Counted from the stretch's first letter, positions 7,930 to 17,803 are shown. The stretch is 64,000 nt of DNA from CBDAQV01 sp965199335 (GCA_965199335.1 CBDAQZ010000001.1:124001-188000), one strand, 5' to 3'. Program-made: numbers and translations. The notes: a model not told the origin generated them from the letters alone.

Positions 7930-10023
7930 ATGAGCCAAGTGCAGACGCGTGATGAGGCCGGTGCCGAGCAGAGTTCGGCAGGAATCGAATCGCTGGCCAT
8001 CAACACGATTCGCACTGTATCTATGGACGCGGTGGAAAAGGCCAAATCCGGCCATTTCGGTACGGCGATGGGCGCCGCTCCTGTCGTCTACGAGTTGTGG
8101 CAGAACCATTTGCGCTACGATCCGGCCGATCCGCTTTGGCCGAATCGCGACCGCTTCGTGCTGTCCGTCGGTCACGCATCGATGCTGCTGTACTCGATCC
8201 TTCACCTGACGGGCGTCAGGGAAGTCGATCACAAGGGACAGCTTACGGGTAACGAGGCCGTCTCGATCGAGGACATCAAGAAGTTCCGCCAGGTCGACAG
8301 CAAGTGTCCCGGGCACCCCGAATTCTACCTGACGTCGGGTGTCGAATCCACGACAGGTCCTCTGGGGCAGGGTGTCGCCAACAGCGTCGGCATGGCGATC
8401 GCGGCCAAGATTCAGGCCAACTATTTCAACAAACCCGGCTTCGAGCTGTTCAACTACGACGTCTACGCGCTGGCCGGCGACGGCTGCATGATGGAGGGCG
8501 TGAGCCAGGAAGCCGCCTCGCTGGCCGGCCACCTGCAGCTGTCCAACCTCTGCTGGATCTACGACAGCAACCACGTCACCATCGATGGCGACACCAAGAT
8601 CAGCTTCAACGAAAACACGCTGGACCGCTTCAAGGCATATGGCTGGCACACGATCGAGGTGATGGATGCCAACGATATCGGGGCCATGCGTGAAGCGCTG
8701 AACGAATTCAAGCGCACCGAAGGCAAGCCGACATTCATCCTGGTGCACAGCATCATCGGCTATGGCGCGCCCAAGGCGCAGGGTACCAACGATGCGCACG
8801 GCGAAGGCATCACCCATGACGATCTGATCGCGGCAAAGAAGTCGTATGGCTGGCCGCTCGACAAGGAATTCTTCGTTCCCGACGAGGTGGTGCAGCATTT
8901 CGCCGGGGGCATCGGCCAGCGCGGCAAGCAGTTGCATGCCGCCTGGAGCCAACTGGCCTCACAATACGCTTCGGCCAACGGCGAACTGGCGACGCACCTG
9001 ATGCAGATGCAGAAGCGCGAGATGCCGGCGGGCTGGGACAAGGGCCTGCCTGTCTACGAGCCGGACGAAAAGGGCATCGCCACGCGTGAGTCGTCCGGCA
9101 AGGTGCTGGAAATCCTGGGCAACAACGTGCCGTGGCTGGTCGGTGGCGCCGCCGATCTGGTCAAGTCGACGAAGACCTTCCTCAAGGGGCAGGGCGCCAT
9201 GTCGCCGACGGAAGTCGGCCGCAACATCAATTATGGCATCCGTGAACACGCCATGGGATCGGTCACCAACGGCCTTGCCGTGTCGGGCATGCGTGCGTTC
9301 GATTCGACCTTCCTGATCTTCAGCGACTACATGCGCAATCCCATCCGCCTGTCGTCGCTGATGGAGATTCCGGTCATCCACATCTTCACGCACGATTCGA
9401 TCGGCGTGGGCGAGGACGGCCCGACCCATCAGCCGGTGGAGCAGATCGGCTCGCTGCGCATGATCCCGGGCATGATCGTGCTGCGTCCCGCGGATGCCAA
9501 CGAGGTGGTCGAGGGGTGGCGGGTGATCATGGCGCAGACGCATCATCCGGTGTGCCTGATCCTGTCGCGCCAGAACCTGCCCACGTTCGACCGCACCAAA
9601 TATGCCGCTGCAAGCGGCATCGCCAAGGGCGCCTATGTGATGCGCGACAGCGAAGGCGGCGAACCGCAGGTGATCCTGATCGCAACCGGCAGCGAAGTGC
9701 AGCTGATCGTGAACGCGCAGAAGGAACTGGAAGCCAAGGGCATCCGTTCGCGTGTCGTATCGATGCCTTCATGGGAGCTGTTCGAGAAACAGGAGCAGGC
9801 CTATCGCGATTCGGTCTTGCCGCCGCATATCAGGGCGCGTGTATCGGTCGAACAGGCCTCCAACATGGGTTGGGAGCGCTGGGTCGGCATTGACGGCGCC
9901 AAGATCGGCATGCACACCTTCGGCGCCTCCGCGCCGCTGAAAGACCTGCTGACCAAATTCGGTTTCACCGCGGAAAAGATCGTCGAGGCAGCCGTCGATC
10001 AGGTTGCCAAGAACTCAAAGTAA
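7930..10023 (+). CDS. tkt: Transketolase
   Basis: 697 aa, full length. It transfers two-carbon units between sugar phosphates with thiamine diphosphate in the non-oxidative pentose phosphate pathway. Visible motifs: the N-terminal LAINTIRTVSMDAVEKAKSG, SVGHASMLLYS, the ThDP/metal loop GDGCMMEGVSQEA with DSNHVTIDG, the catalytic-domain NYGIREHAMG, and HDSIGVGEDGPTHQP. The ATG has AGGAG 9 bases upstream. The gene is followed after 9 bases by the Tal-Pgi fusion, so the two are co-translated in one operon. Confidence 0.97.
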   Translation: MSQVQTRDEAGAEQSSAGIESLAINTIRTVSMDAVEKAKSGHFGTAMGAAPVVYELWQNHLRYDPADPLWPNRDRFVLSVGHASMLLYSILHLTGVREVDHKGQLTGNEAVSIEDIKKFRQVDSKCPGHPEFYLTSGVESTTGPLGQGVANSVGMAIAAKIQANYFNKPGFELFNYDVYALAGDGCMMEGVSQEAASLAGHLQLSNLCWIYDSNHVTIDGDTKISFNENTLDRFKAYGWHTIEVMDANDIGAMREALNEFKRTEGKPTFILVHSIIGYGAPKAQGTNDAHGEGITHDDLIAAKKSYGWPLDKEFFVPDEVVQHFAGGIGQRGKQLHAAWSQLASQYASANGELATHLMQMQKREMPAGWDKGLPVYEPDEKGIATRESSGKVLEILGNNVPWLVGGAADLVKSTKTFLKGQGAMSPTEVGRNINYGIREHAMGSVTNGLAVSGMRAFDSTFLIFSDYMRNPIRLSSLMEIPVIHIFTHDSIGVGEDGPTHQPVEQIGSLRMIPGMIVLRPADANEVVEGWRVIMAQTHHPVCLILSRQNLPTFDRTKYAAASGIAKGAYVMRDSEGGEPQVILIATGSEVQLIVNAQKELEAKGIRSRVVSMPSWELFEKQEQAYRDSVLPPHIRARVSVEQASNMGWERWVGIDGAKIGMHTFGASAPLKDLLTKFGFTAEKIVEAAVDQVAKNSK

Positions 10024-10032
10024 GGGGCTCAC

Positions 10033-12930
10033 ATGACCACGAACACCGCCACGGCCGCAAAGCCGGATGCATCGCCGGGTAACTCTAAAGGGGGCAACCC
10101 GCTGAAGCAGCTCGAGCTGTTCGGCCAATCCCCCTGGCTGGACAACGTCAACCGCGCCGACCTGTCCAAGGGCGTGATCGAGAAGATGGTGTCGGAGGAC
10201 GGGCTCAAGGGCGTGACCTCCAACCCCGCGATCTTCGAAAAGGCGATGGGCGGCTCGGACGTCTACGACGAGCAGCTGAAATCCATCCTCGGCAAGCACG
10301 GCACCTCGGCTGGCGACCTGTACGAGGAAATGGCGATCCAGGACATCCGCAACGTCGCCGACAAGCTGAAGGGCGTGTACAAGGACAGCGGCAAGGTCGA
10401 CGGCTATGTCAGCCTGGAAGTATCGCCGTACCTTGCCAACGACACCGACGGCACGCTGTTCGAAGCCCGCCGCCTGTGGAAGACGGTCGAGCGCGAGAAC
10501 CTGATGGTCAAGGTTCCGGCAACCCAAGCCGGCATCCCGGCGATCCAGACGCTGATCGGCGAAGGCATCAACATCAACGTCACGCTGCTGTTCAGCCAGG
10601 ACGCCTACCGCCAGGTGGCCGAAGCCTATATCGCCGGCATCGAAAAGCTGGCTGCCAGCGGCGGCGACGTGTCGAAGGTGGCCAGCGTCGCCAGCTTCTT
10701 CGTCAGCCGTATCGACACGCTGGTCGACGCGCAGCTGGACGAGAAGGCGAAGTCGGGCGGCGACGCCGCTTTGTGCGAAAGCCTGAAGGGCAAGGTCGCC
10801 ATCGCCAATGCGCGGCTGGCCTATCAGCTGTACAAGAAGCTGTTCTCCGGCGCCAAATGGGAAGCGCTCAAGGCCAAGGGCGCGCATCCGCAGCGCCTGC
10901 TGTGGGCCTCGACCTCGATGAAGAACAAGGCGTTCAGCGACGTGCTGTATGTCGAGGAACTGATCGGGCCCGAGACGGTCGATACCATCCCGCCCGCGAC
11001 CATGGATGCCTTCCGCGATCACGGCAAGCCGCGCGCCAGCCTCGAGGAAAACCTCGACGCGGCGCAGCGCACGATGGACGATTTGAAGAAGTCCGGCGTG
11101 TCTATGGAAGACGCGACGAAAAAGCTGGTAGAGCAGGGCGTGACGCTGTTCGCCGATGCCTTCGACCAGTTGCTGGGCGTCGTCGAGAAGAAACGCGTGA
11201 CCTTGCTGGGCGAGCGCCTGAACGGCATGAGCTACCAGCTGGACGCCGAGCTGGAAACGGCGGTCAAGGAAACGATAGATACCTGGCGCAAGGGCGGCCT
11301 GAACCGCAAGCTGTGGGCCAAGGACGCATCGGTCTGGACCGGCGGGGAAGAAAGCAAGTGGCTCGGCTGGCTGAACATCGTCGACGAGCAGATCGAGAAG
11401 ATCGACGTGCTGACCAAGCTGCGCGAACGCACCAAGGGCGGCGAATTCACGCATGTGCTGCTGCTGGGCATGGGCGGATCGAGCCTGGGGCCGGAAGTAT
11501 TCGCCGAGACCTTCGGAAAGCAGGCGGGCTATCCCGAACTGCTGGTGCTGGATTCGACCGATCCACAGCAGATCAAGACGTTCGAAAGCAAGATCGACCT
11601 GCCCAAGACGTTGTTCATCGTGTCGTCCAAGTCGGGTTCGACGCTGGAGCCGAATATCTTCCAGAAATATTTCTACGAACGCGCGCGTTCGGTGCTGGGC
11701 GACAAGGTGGGCGACCACTTCATCGCCGTCACCGATCCCGACAGCCACATGCAGGAAGTCGCCGCGCAGGATAAATTCTCCGCGACCTATTTCGGCCTGA
11801 AGACGATCGGCGGCCGTTACTCGGTATTGTCCAACTTCGGCATGGTGCCGGCGGCGGCGATGGGCGTGGACGTATCCGCGTTCCTGACCAGCACGGCCGA
11901 GATGGTCCGCGCCTGCGACGCCAACGTACCGGCGACGCAGAACCCCGGCCTGATCCTGGGCGCGATCCTGGGCACCGCAGGCAAAAAGGGCCGCGACTAC
12001 GTCACCATCGTCGCTTCCCCGGATGTCTACGATTTCGGAGCCTGGGCGGAACAGCTGATCGCTGAATCCACCGGCAAGATCGGCAAGGGCCTGATCCCGG
12101 TCGACCTCGAGCCGCTGGCGGGGCCCGATGCCTACGGTCCCTACCGCACCTTCGTCTACCTGCGTTCCAGGAACGCCGATGCCAAGCAGGATGCGGCGCT
12201 GGATGCGCTGGCCAAGGCCGGCAATCCGGTGGTGCGCATCGACATCGCCGACAAGGCGCAGCTGGGCCAGGAATTCTTCCGCTGGGAATTCGCCATCGCC
12301 GTCGCCGGATCGATCCTGGGCATCGACCCTTTCAACCAGCCTGACGTCGAAGCCAGCAAGATCGAAACCAAGAAGCTGACCACGGCCTACGAAAGCAGCG
12401 GCTCGCTGCCCCCGGAAACGCCGATCTTCGAGGCGAACGGCATCAAGCTGTTCACCGACGCGGAAAACGCCAAGGCGCTGAACGATGCGGTCGGCGGCGA
12501 CAAGTCGCTGGTGTCCTACCTGAAGGCGCATTTCGCGCGGGTGAAGCCCAACGACTATATCGGCCTGCTGGCCTATATCGAACGCAACCACGCGCATATC
12601 GATGCGCTGCAGGCGTTGCGGGTGAAGCTGCGCGACAGGACCAAGGCGGCGACGGTGGTGGGCTTCGGCCCACGCTTCCTGCACTCGACCGGTCAGGCAT
12701 ACAAAGGCGGCCCCAACACGGGTATCTTCCTGCAGATCACCGCGGACGATGCGCACGACCTCGAGGTGCCGGGTGCGAAATACACCTTCAGCGTCGTCAA
12801 GGCGGCGCAGGCGCGCGGCGATTTCGATGTGCTGGCGGAGCGCAAGCGCCGTGCCCTGCGCGTCCACCTGCCGGCCGATTTGTCATCGGGATTGAAAACA
12901 CTCGCCGACGCCATCGCGTCCGCACTCTAG
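10033..12930 (+). CDS. Bifunctional transaldolase / glucose-6-phosphate isomerase fusion
   Basis: 965 aa. Residues ~20-380 are transaldolase, with the Schiff-base lysine in MVKVPAT (K160), the early TSNPAIFEKA block and LLWASTS. Residues ~400-960 are phosphoglucose isomerase, with GMGGSSLGPEVF (from 480), SSKSGSTLEPN (about 531-541), GGRYSVLS and the C-terminal signature GFGPRFLHSTGQAYKGGP. Catalytic blocks look intact in both halves. Such Tal-Pgi fusions are known in acetic acid bacteria and some other lineages. The fusion links fructose-6-phosphate production by transaldolase directly to isomerisation to glucose-6-phosphate, the substrate of the downstream zwf product, favouring cyclic pentose phosphate flux. 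Confidence 0.97.
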   Translation: MTTNTATAAKPDASPGNSKGGNPLKQLELFGQSPWLDNVNRADLSKGVIEKMVSEDGLKGVTSNPAIFEKAMGGSDVYDEQLKSILGKHGTSAGDLYEEMAIQDIRNVADKLKGVYKDSGKVDGYVSLEVSPYLANDTDGTLFEARRLWKTVERENLMVKVPATQAGIPAIQTLIGEGININVTLLFSQDAYRQVAEAYIAGIEKLAASGGDVSKVASVASFFVSRIDTLVDAQLDEKAKSGGDAALCESLKGKVAIANARLAYQLYKKLFSGAKWEALKAKGAHPQRLLWASTSMKNKAFSDVLYVEELIGPETVDTIPPATMDAFRDHGKPRASLEENLDAAQRTMDDLKKSGVSMEDATKKLVEQGVTLFADAFDQLLGVVEKKRVTLLGERLNGMSYQLDAELETAVKETIDTWRKGGLNRKLWAKDASVWTGGEESKWLGWLNIVDEQIEKIDVLTKLRERTKGGEFTHVLLLGMGGSSLGPEVFAETFGKQAGYPELLVLDSTDPQQIKTFESKIDLPKTLFIVSSKSGSTLEPNIFQKYFYERARSVLGDKVGDHFIAVTDPDSHMQEVAAQDKFSATYFGLKTIGGRYSVLSNFGMVPAAAMGVDVSAFLTSTAEMVRACDANVPATQNPGLILGAILGTAGKKGRDYVTIVASPDVYDFGAWAEQLIAESTGKIGKGLIPVDLEPLAGPDAYGPYRTFVYLRSRNADAKQDAALDALAKAGNPVVRIDIADKAQLGQEFFRWEFAIAVAGSILGIDPFNQPDVEASKIETKKLTTAYESSGSLPPETPIFEANGIKLFTDAENAKALNDAVGGDKSLVSYLKAHFARVKPNDYIGLLAYIERNHAHIDALQALRVKLRDRTKAATVVGFGPRFLHSTGQAYKGGPNTGIFLQITADDAHDLEVPGAKYTFSVVKAAQARGDFDVLAERKRRALRVHLPADLSSGLKTLADAIASAL

Positions 12931-12942
12931 GGAGCTTAGTCA

Positions 12943-13938
12943 ATGCAACTTGGCATGATCGGCCTTGGCCGTATGGGTGGCAACATCGTTCGCCGCCTGA
13001 TGAAGAACGGCCACACCTGCGTCGTGTACGACCGCGACAAGGCGGTCGTGGACAAGCTGGCGGGCGAGGGCGCAACCGCCTCCACCGACCTTGCCGACAT
13101 GGTCAAGAAGCTGGATAAGCCCCGCGCGATCTGGGTCATGCTGCCCGCCGGCGAGATCACCGAGAAGACTGTGCAGCAGCTGGCCGGGCTGCTGGAAAAG
13201 GGCGACATCATCATCGATGGCGGCAACAGCAAGTTCACCGACGACATCCGCCGCCAGGAAGAGCTGCGGAGCAAGGACATCCACTATGTCGATGTCGGCA
13301 CCTCCGGCGGCGTCTGGGGTCTGGAGCGCGGCTACTGCATGATGATCGGCGGCGACAAGGAAACGGTCGATCACCTCGACCCGATCCTGAAGACGCTGGC
13401 GCCGGGCAAGGGCGACATCGAGGTCACTCACCAGCGGACGGGCAAGGATTTCGACCCGCGTCCCGAGCAGGGCTACATGCATTGCGGCCCTACGGGCTCG
13501 GGCCATTTCGTCAAGATGGTGCATAACGGCATCGAATACGGATTGATGCAGGCCTATGCCGAAGGGTTCGACATCTTCCAGCATGCCAATTCAGAAAACC
13601 TGCCGGCGAACCAGCGCTTCGACCTGAACCTGCCGGACATCGCCGAGGTATGGCGCCGCGGCAGTGTGGTTTCGTCATGGCTGCTCGATCTTACGGCCCA
13701 GTCGCTGGCGGAAGATCCCGAGCTGAAGGCGTTCTCGGGCTGGGTCGAGGATTCCGGTGAGGGCCGCTGGACGATCGAGGCGGCGCTCAACGAGGCCGTG
13801 CCGGCCGATGTGCTGACGGCCGCGCTGTTCGTGCGCTTCCGTTCGCGCCAGGAACATACCTTCGCCGAGAAGATACTCTCCGCCATGCGTAACAAGTTCG
13901 GCGGTCACGTGGAGCACTCGGGCCAGCCCGGCCAATAA
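12943..13938 (+). CDS. gnd: 6-phosphogluconate dehydrogenase, decarboxylating (short form)
   Basis: 331 aa, the short bacterial form rather than the ~470-residue E. coli type. It oxidises and decarboxylates 6-phosphogluconate to ribulose 5-phosphate. The Rossmann motif GLGRMGGNIVRRL is at the N terminus; IIDGGNSKFTDD, DVGTSGGVWGLERGYCMM and the catalytic-helix region GSGHFVKMVHNGIEYG follow. Short-form enzymes often prefer NAD+, but this cannot be read from the sequence by eye. It starts 12 bases after the Tal-Pgi stop, with an AGGGAG site. Confidence 0.95.
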   Translation: MQLGMIGLGRMGGNIVRRLMKNGHTCVVYDRDKAVVDKLAGEGATASTDLADMVKKLDKPRAIWVMLPAGEITEKTVQQLAGLLEKGDIIIDGGNSKFTDDIRRQEELRSKDIHYVDVGTSGGVWGLERGYCMMIGGDKETVDHLDPILKTLAPGKGDIEVTHQRTGKDFDPRPEQGYMHCGPTGSGHFVKMVHNGIEYGLMQAYAEGFDIFQHANSENLPANQRFDLNLPDIAEVWRRGSVVSSWLLDLTAQSLAEDPELKAFSGWVEDSGEGRWTIEAALNEAVPADVLTAALFVRFRSRQEHTFAEKILSAMRNKFGGHVEHSGQPGQ

Positions 13939-13961
13939 CCGCTTCCAGCGAGGGTTGAGAC

Positions 13962-15533
13962 ATGAGTTCGAACACGCAAATGCAGCCAGGCGTCGTGCAC
14001 GGCCAGGCCGCGCATCCCGCTGGGCCCTGCATGCTGGTGATCTTCGGCGCCACGGGCGACTTGACCAAAAGGCTGCTGATACCGGCTATCAACAACCTGC
14101 AAAGTTCGAAGCTGCTGCCCGAGAATTTCTCGATCCTCGGCCTGTCGCGCAGCGAGGAAACCGACGAGACGTTCCGGGGCGAACTCGACCAGTTCATCCA
14201 GGAAACCGCGAAGAGCAAGAGTCAGGATTTCAGCGAGAACAGCGACGAAGGCAAGGCCTGGCATGCGATGCTGCAGCGCACGCATTACATGGCGGGCGAG
14301 TTCGACGACGACTCCACCTACGAGACGCTGAAAAGCAAGATCGCGGAGATGGACGGCAAGTACAAGGCAGGCGGCAACGTGCTGTTCTACCTGGCTGTAG
14401 CGCCCGCATTTTTTTCCAAGATCGTGCAGCAGCTGGGCAAGGCGGGTCTGACCAAGGAAGACGGCGGCTGGCGGCGCGTGATCGTCGAAAAGCCGTTCGG
14501 TAGCGACCTGTCGTCGGCAAAGCAGTTGAACAAGGAAATCCTTGAAGTGCTGGACGAAACCCAGGTGTTTCGCATCGACCATTACCAGGGCAAGGAAATG
14601 GTCCAGAACATCCTGGCGCTGCGCTTCGCCAACGGTTTCCTGGAGCCGTTGTGGAACCGGGACCACATCGACCACGTGCAGATATCGGTGGCCGAGATCA
14701 CCACGGTGGAGCAGCGTGGCGGGTTTTACGAGGCAACCGGCGCGATGCGCGACATGGTGGGCAACCACCTTTCGCAGCTTTTGTCGCTGGCGGCGATGGA
14801 AGTGCCGCAATCCTTCGACGCCGACGCCGTGCGCAACGAGAAGGTGAAGGTTCTGCGCTCCGTCAGGCAGTTCACGCCGGAAATGGCGCGCGACTGGGCC
14901 GTGCGCGGCCAGTACGCCGCCGGCAAGATCGGCGACCGCGAAGTCACCGATTACCGCAAGGAACAGGACGTCAGTCCGACCTCCAACCGCGAAACCTTTG
15001 TCGCGCTTAAGGTCATGATCGACAACTGGCGCTGGGCCGGCGTGCCATTCTATCTGCGCACCGGCAAGGCGATGGCCAAGCGCGAGGCTGAGATCGCGAT
15101 CCGCTTCAAGCAGGCGCCCTTCACCATGTTCCCGGAACTGCCGGCCTCGCAGCTGGCGCCGAACTATATCGTGCTGCACATCCAGCCGGACCAGGGAATC
15201 TCGATGGCGTTCAACGCCAAGGTGCCGGGGCCGACCGTGCAGATGGAAGGCGTTTCCATGCGCTTCAATTACAAGGACTACTTCACCGAAAAGCCGGGCA
15301 CCGGGTACGAGACGTTGCTGTACGATTGCATGGTAGGCGATGCCACCCTGTTCCAGCGCGCCGACAACGTGGAGGCCGGCTGGCAGATGGTACAGCCGAT
15401 CCTCGATCTATGGGAAAAGGAAAAGCAGACCGACTTCCCGAACTACAAGGCGGGAAGCTGGGGCCCGAAGGCGTCCGACGACCTGTTGGCAAAGGATGGC
15501 AACTCATGGCGGACCAGCAATGAAACCGAATAA
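13962..15533 (+). CDS. zwf: Glucose-6-phosphate 1-dehydrogenase
   Basis: 523 aa. It oxidises glucose 6-phosphate to 6-phosphogluconolactone, producing NADPH, and is the entry step of the oxidative branch. The dinucleotide motif IFGATGDLTKRLL (about residues 28-40) and the active-site RIDHYQGKE (about 203-211) are intact; GGWRRVIVEKPFG lies just before it. The C-terminal KPGTGYETLLYDCM block is normal. The last 14 bases overlap the start of the HAD gene, so translation of the two is probably coupled. Confidence 0.97.
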   Translation: MSSNTQMQPGVVHGQAAHPAGPCMLVIFGATGDLTKRLLIPAINNLQSSKLLPENFSILGLSRSEETDETFRGELDQFIQETAKSKSQDFSENSDEGKAWHAMLQRTHYMAGEFDDDSTYETLKSKIAEMDGKYKAGGNVLFYLAVAPAFFSKIVQQLGKAGLTKEDGGWRRVIVEKPFGSDLSSAKQLNKEILEVLDETQVFRIDHYQGKEMVQNILALRFANGFLEPLWNRDHIDHVQISVAEITTVEQRGGFYEATGAMRDMVGNHLSQLLSLAAMEVPQSFDADAVRNEKVKVLRSVRQFTPEMARDWAVRGQYAAGKIGDREVTDYRKEQDVSPTSNRETFVALKVMIDNWRWAGVPFYLRTGKAMAKREAEIAIRFKQAPFTMFPELPASQLAPNYIVLHIQPDQGISMAFNAKVPGPTVQMEGVSMRFNYKDYFTEKPGTGYETLLYDCMVGDATLFQRADNVEAGWQMVQPILDLWEKEKQTDFPNYKAGSWGPKASDDLLAKDGNSWRTSNETE

Positions 15534-16335
15534 GCAGGACATCAAGCTGTTCCTGGCCGATGTCGACGGCACGCTGGTGACGCACGACAAGATCCTGACC
15601 GAACGGGCGCAGAAGGCGGTGCACGACCTGAAGGCCAAGGGCATCATGTTCGCCATCACCAGCGGTCGCCCGCCCAAGGGCATGAAGATGGTGATCGATC
15701 CGCTGAAGATCGAAACGCCGGTCGCGGGTTTCAATGGCGGGCTGTTTTCCAATCCCGACCTGACGACGATCGAGGAGAACACCGTTCCCAACGACACGGC
15801 CAGGAAAGCGGCCGACATCATGCTGAAGGCCGGGCTGGATGTCTGGGTCTACAAGGGCGAGGATTGGTTCGTGCGCGACGTGAAGGCGCCGCATGTGGAC
15901 CGCGAGAAATGGACCGTGAAGTTCGAACCGAAGGTGACGGACGACATCGAAAGCCTGCTGGATGGCGCGGTGAAGATCGTCGGTTGCTCGGACGATCTCG
16001 ACCTGGTCGCGAAGGTGGAGAAGCAGGTGCAGGACGCGGTGGGCGACCAGGCCAGCGCCGCACGCTCGCAGCCCTATTACCTCGATGTCACCAGCAGGGA
16101 CGCCAACAAGGGCTTCGTGGTCGGTTACCTGGCGAAGAAATACGGCATCGACCCCGGCGCCATCGCCACGATCGGCGACATGCCCAACGACGTGAACATG
16201 TTCAAGGTAAGCGGCCTGTCGATCGCCATGGGCAACGCTTCGGACGACGTCAAGAAGCAGGCCGACGTCACGACAGACTCGTATGAGGATGAAGGCTTCG
16301 CCAAGGCGGTCGAAAAATACCTGTTGAACAAGTAG
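15520..16335 (+). CDS. HAD-superfamily phosphatase (Cof/SPP-like), substrate unknown
   Basis: 271 aa from the ATG at 15520, where the homologous sequence begins (NKQDIKLFLADVDGTLV); the frame is open further upstream but only as zwf in another phase. HAD motifs: I DVDGTL near residue 14, II TSGRPP, IV IGDMPNDVNMF. The cap is the Cof-type C2 cap. Such enzymes dephosphorylate sugar phosphates and phosphorylated cofactors. Its place between zwf and rpe, with a 14-base overlap, suggests a substrate in the pentose phosphate pathway, possibly a damaged or dead-end sugar phosphate. That is inference from context. Confidence 0.9.
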   Translation: MKPNKQDIKLFLADVDGTLVTHDKILTERAQKAVHDLKAKGIMFAITSGRPPKGMKMVIDPLKIETPVAGFNGGLFSNPDLTTIEENTVPNDTARKAADIMLKAGLDVWVYKGEDWFVRDVKAPHVDREKWTVKFEPKVTDDIESLLDGAVKIVGCSDDLDLVAKVEKQVQDAVGDQASAARSQPYYLDVTSRDANKGFVVGYLAKKYGIDPGAIATIGDMPNDVNMFKVSGLSIAMGNASDDVKKQADVTTDSYEDEGFAKAVEKYLLNK

Positions 16336-16343
16336 CGCCAAGC

Positions 16344-17018
16344 GTGACCGGCAAGCCCATCCTCGTCGCCCCTTCCATCCTGTCAGCCGATTTCGCGCGT
16401 CTGGGCGATGAAATCCGCGCGGTCGAGGCGGCAGGCGCCGACTTGATCCATTTCGACGTGATGGATGGGCGCTTCGTGCCCAACATCACTATCGGGCCGC
16501 CGGTGTTGCAGTCGATCCGCAGGGTGACAAACCTGCCGATCGACGTGCATCTGATGATCGTCGAGCCCGAACGCTACATCGCCGATTTCGCCAGGGCGGG
16601 CGCGGATCATATATTGGTGCAGGTCGAGCCTGCCTCGACCACGCATCTGCACCGCACGCTGGGCATGATCCGTGAGCTGGGCAAGAAGGCGGGCGCGGTG
16701 CTGAACCCGGCGACTCCTCCGGAGGTTCTGGACTACGTGCTGCCCCTTTGCGACATCGTGCTGGTGATGACCGTCAACCCCGGCTTCGGCGGGCAGAGCT
16801 TCCTGCCCGAGACGCTGCCTAAGATCCGCGCCATCGCGCAGATGATCGAACAGCGGCGGCTGGAGTGCCGGATCGAGGTCGATGGCGGCCAGACGCCGGC
16901 AAATGCCTGGCAAACGATCGAAGCTGGCGCGACCATGATCGTCGCTGGCTCATCGGTGTTTCATTCGAAGGATTATGCCGCCGCGATCGACGGCATTCGC
17001 AACAGCAGGAAACCGTGA
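16344..17018 (+). CDS. rpe: Ribulose-phosphate 3-epimerase
   Basis: 224 aa from a GTG start (TGKPILVAPSILSADFARLG). It interconverts ribulose 5-phosphate and xylulose 5-phosphate on a TIM barrel. Metal and catalytic motifs are intact: HFDVMDGRFVPN, DVHLMI, MTVNPGFGGQSF and the second catalytic Asp in VDGG. It follows the HAD gene by 8 bases and its TGA is one base from the lactonase ATG. Confidence 0.96.
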   Translation: MTGKPILVAPSILSADFARLGDEIRAVEAAGADLIHFDVMDGRFVPNITIGPPVLQSIRRVTNLPIDVHLMIVEPERYIADFARAGADHILVQVEPASTTHLHRTLGMIRELGKKAGAVLNPATPPEVLDYVLPLCDIVLVMTVNPGFGGQSFLPETLPKIRAIAQMIEQRRLECRIEVDGGQTPANAWQTIEAGATMIVAGSSVFHSKDYAAAIDGIRNSRKP

Positions 17019-17019
17019 C

Positions 17020-17793
17020 ATGGCTGGATTGAAGGGTGCCGACAGGCAAGTCGTAAAGGATGCCGAGGCGCTGGCCGTGTTCGCCGCGAAATGGGTGACG
17101 GCGACGGCGCTGGAAACGCCCGGCACGGTGACCATCAGCCTGTCCGGTGGATCGACGCCCAAGCGGCTCTACGAGCTGCTGGCGACGACGCACCTGATCG
17201 ACTTCCCGTGGAACCGCGTCCACTGGTTCTGGGGCGACGAACGTTATGTCGGGCCCGAGGACGAGAAGAGCAATTACCACATGACCAACCTGGCGATGCT
17301 GTCGAAGGCGCCGATCCCGCCCGGCCATGTGCACCGCGTGCTGACCGAATCCGAAACCGTGGAGATCGCCGCCGACCGCTACCAGTCGAACCTGCAGCGC
17401 CATTACGGCGCGCGTGTCCTGGACCCGGTGCGGCCGCTGTTCGACATCATGCTGCTGGGCCTGGGCGAGGACGCGCACACCGCCTCGCTGTTCCCCGGCA
17501 ACAAGGCATTGAAGGAAAGGGAAGCATGGGTCGTATCGGTGCCCGACGGCACGCCGCCGCCGCGCATCACGCTGACCTTTCCCGCGCTGAACAGCAGCCG
17601 CCACACCGTCTTCCTGGTAGCCGGCGAAGCCAAACGCACGCCGCTGGAGCGCGTCTGGAAAGGCGACCCGTCCGCCCCTTCCGCCCATATCGCGCCGACC
17701 GGGCAGCTGCATCTGTTTGTCGATGAGGCGGCGATCGCAACCCTCTCCCCGATGGGAGAGGGAGGGGCCCGTCGCGTGGCGACGGGAGGGTGA
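17020..17793 (+). CDS. pgl: 6-phosphogluconolactonase, with repeat-derived C-terminal tail
   Basis: 257 aa from the ATG at 17020, directly after the rpe stop. It hydrolyses 6-phosphogluconolactone, joining zwf and gnd. NagB/Pgl-fold motifs: SLSGGSTPKRLYELL, RVHWFWGDERYV and LLGLGEDAHTASLFPG. The natural C terminus should end near FVDEAA; the last ~17 residues (ATLSPMGEGGARRVATGG) are encoded by the palindromic repeat at 17741-17796, and the stop codon is the TGA inside its GGGTGAGGG tail. This shows the repeat was inserted at or near the original stop. Confidence 0.95.
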   Translation: MAGLKGADRQVVKDAEALAVFAAKWVTATALETPGTVTISLSGGSTPKRLYELLATTHLIDFPWNRVHWFWGDERYVGPEDEKSNYHMTNLAMLSKAPIPPGHVHRVLTESETVEIAADRYQSNLQRHYGARVLDPVRPLFDIMLLGLGEDAHTASLFPGNKALKEREAWVVSVPDGTPPPRITLTFPALNSSRHTVFLVAGEAKRTPLERVWKGDPSAPSAHIAPTGQLHLFVDEAAIATLSPMGEGGARRVATGG

Positions 17794-17796
17794 GGG
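17741..17796 (+). repeat. Palindromic repeat unit A, left flank of DUF559 gene 1
   Basis: Hairpin 1: CCCTCTCCC (17741-17749), 4-base loop, GGGAGAGGG (17754-17762). Hairpin 2: CCCGTCGC (17768-17775), GTG loop, GCGACGGG (17779-17786), both perfect. Then the tail AGGGTGAGGG facing the DUF559 gene. It is an inverted copy of the unit at 18131-18185. Confidence 0.9.
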
Positions 17797-17803
17797 AAGC
17801 CGC

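Noticed and set aside
10015..12867. 950-residue open frame antisense to the Tal-Pgi fusion
   Set aside because: It is the mirror of a high-GC coding region; the peptide is His/Arg/Gln-rich with no family motif, whereas the plus strand encodes two complete enzymes.
15340..15519. Longer N terminus for the HAD phosphatase
   Set aside because: The extra 60 codons are zwf read in another phase; the conserved HAD sequence begins at 15520.
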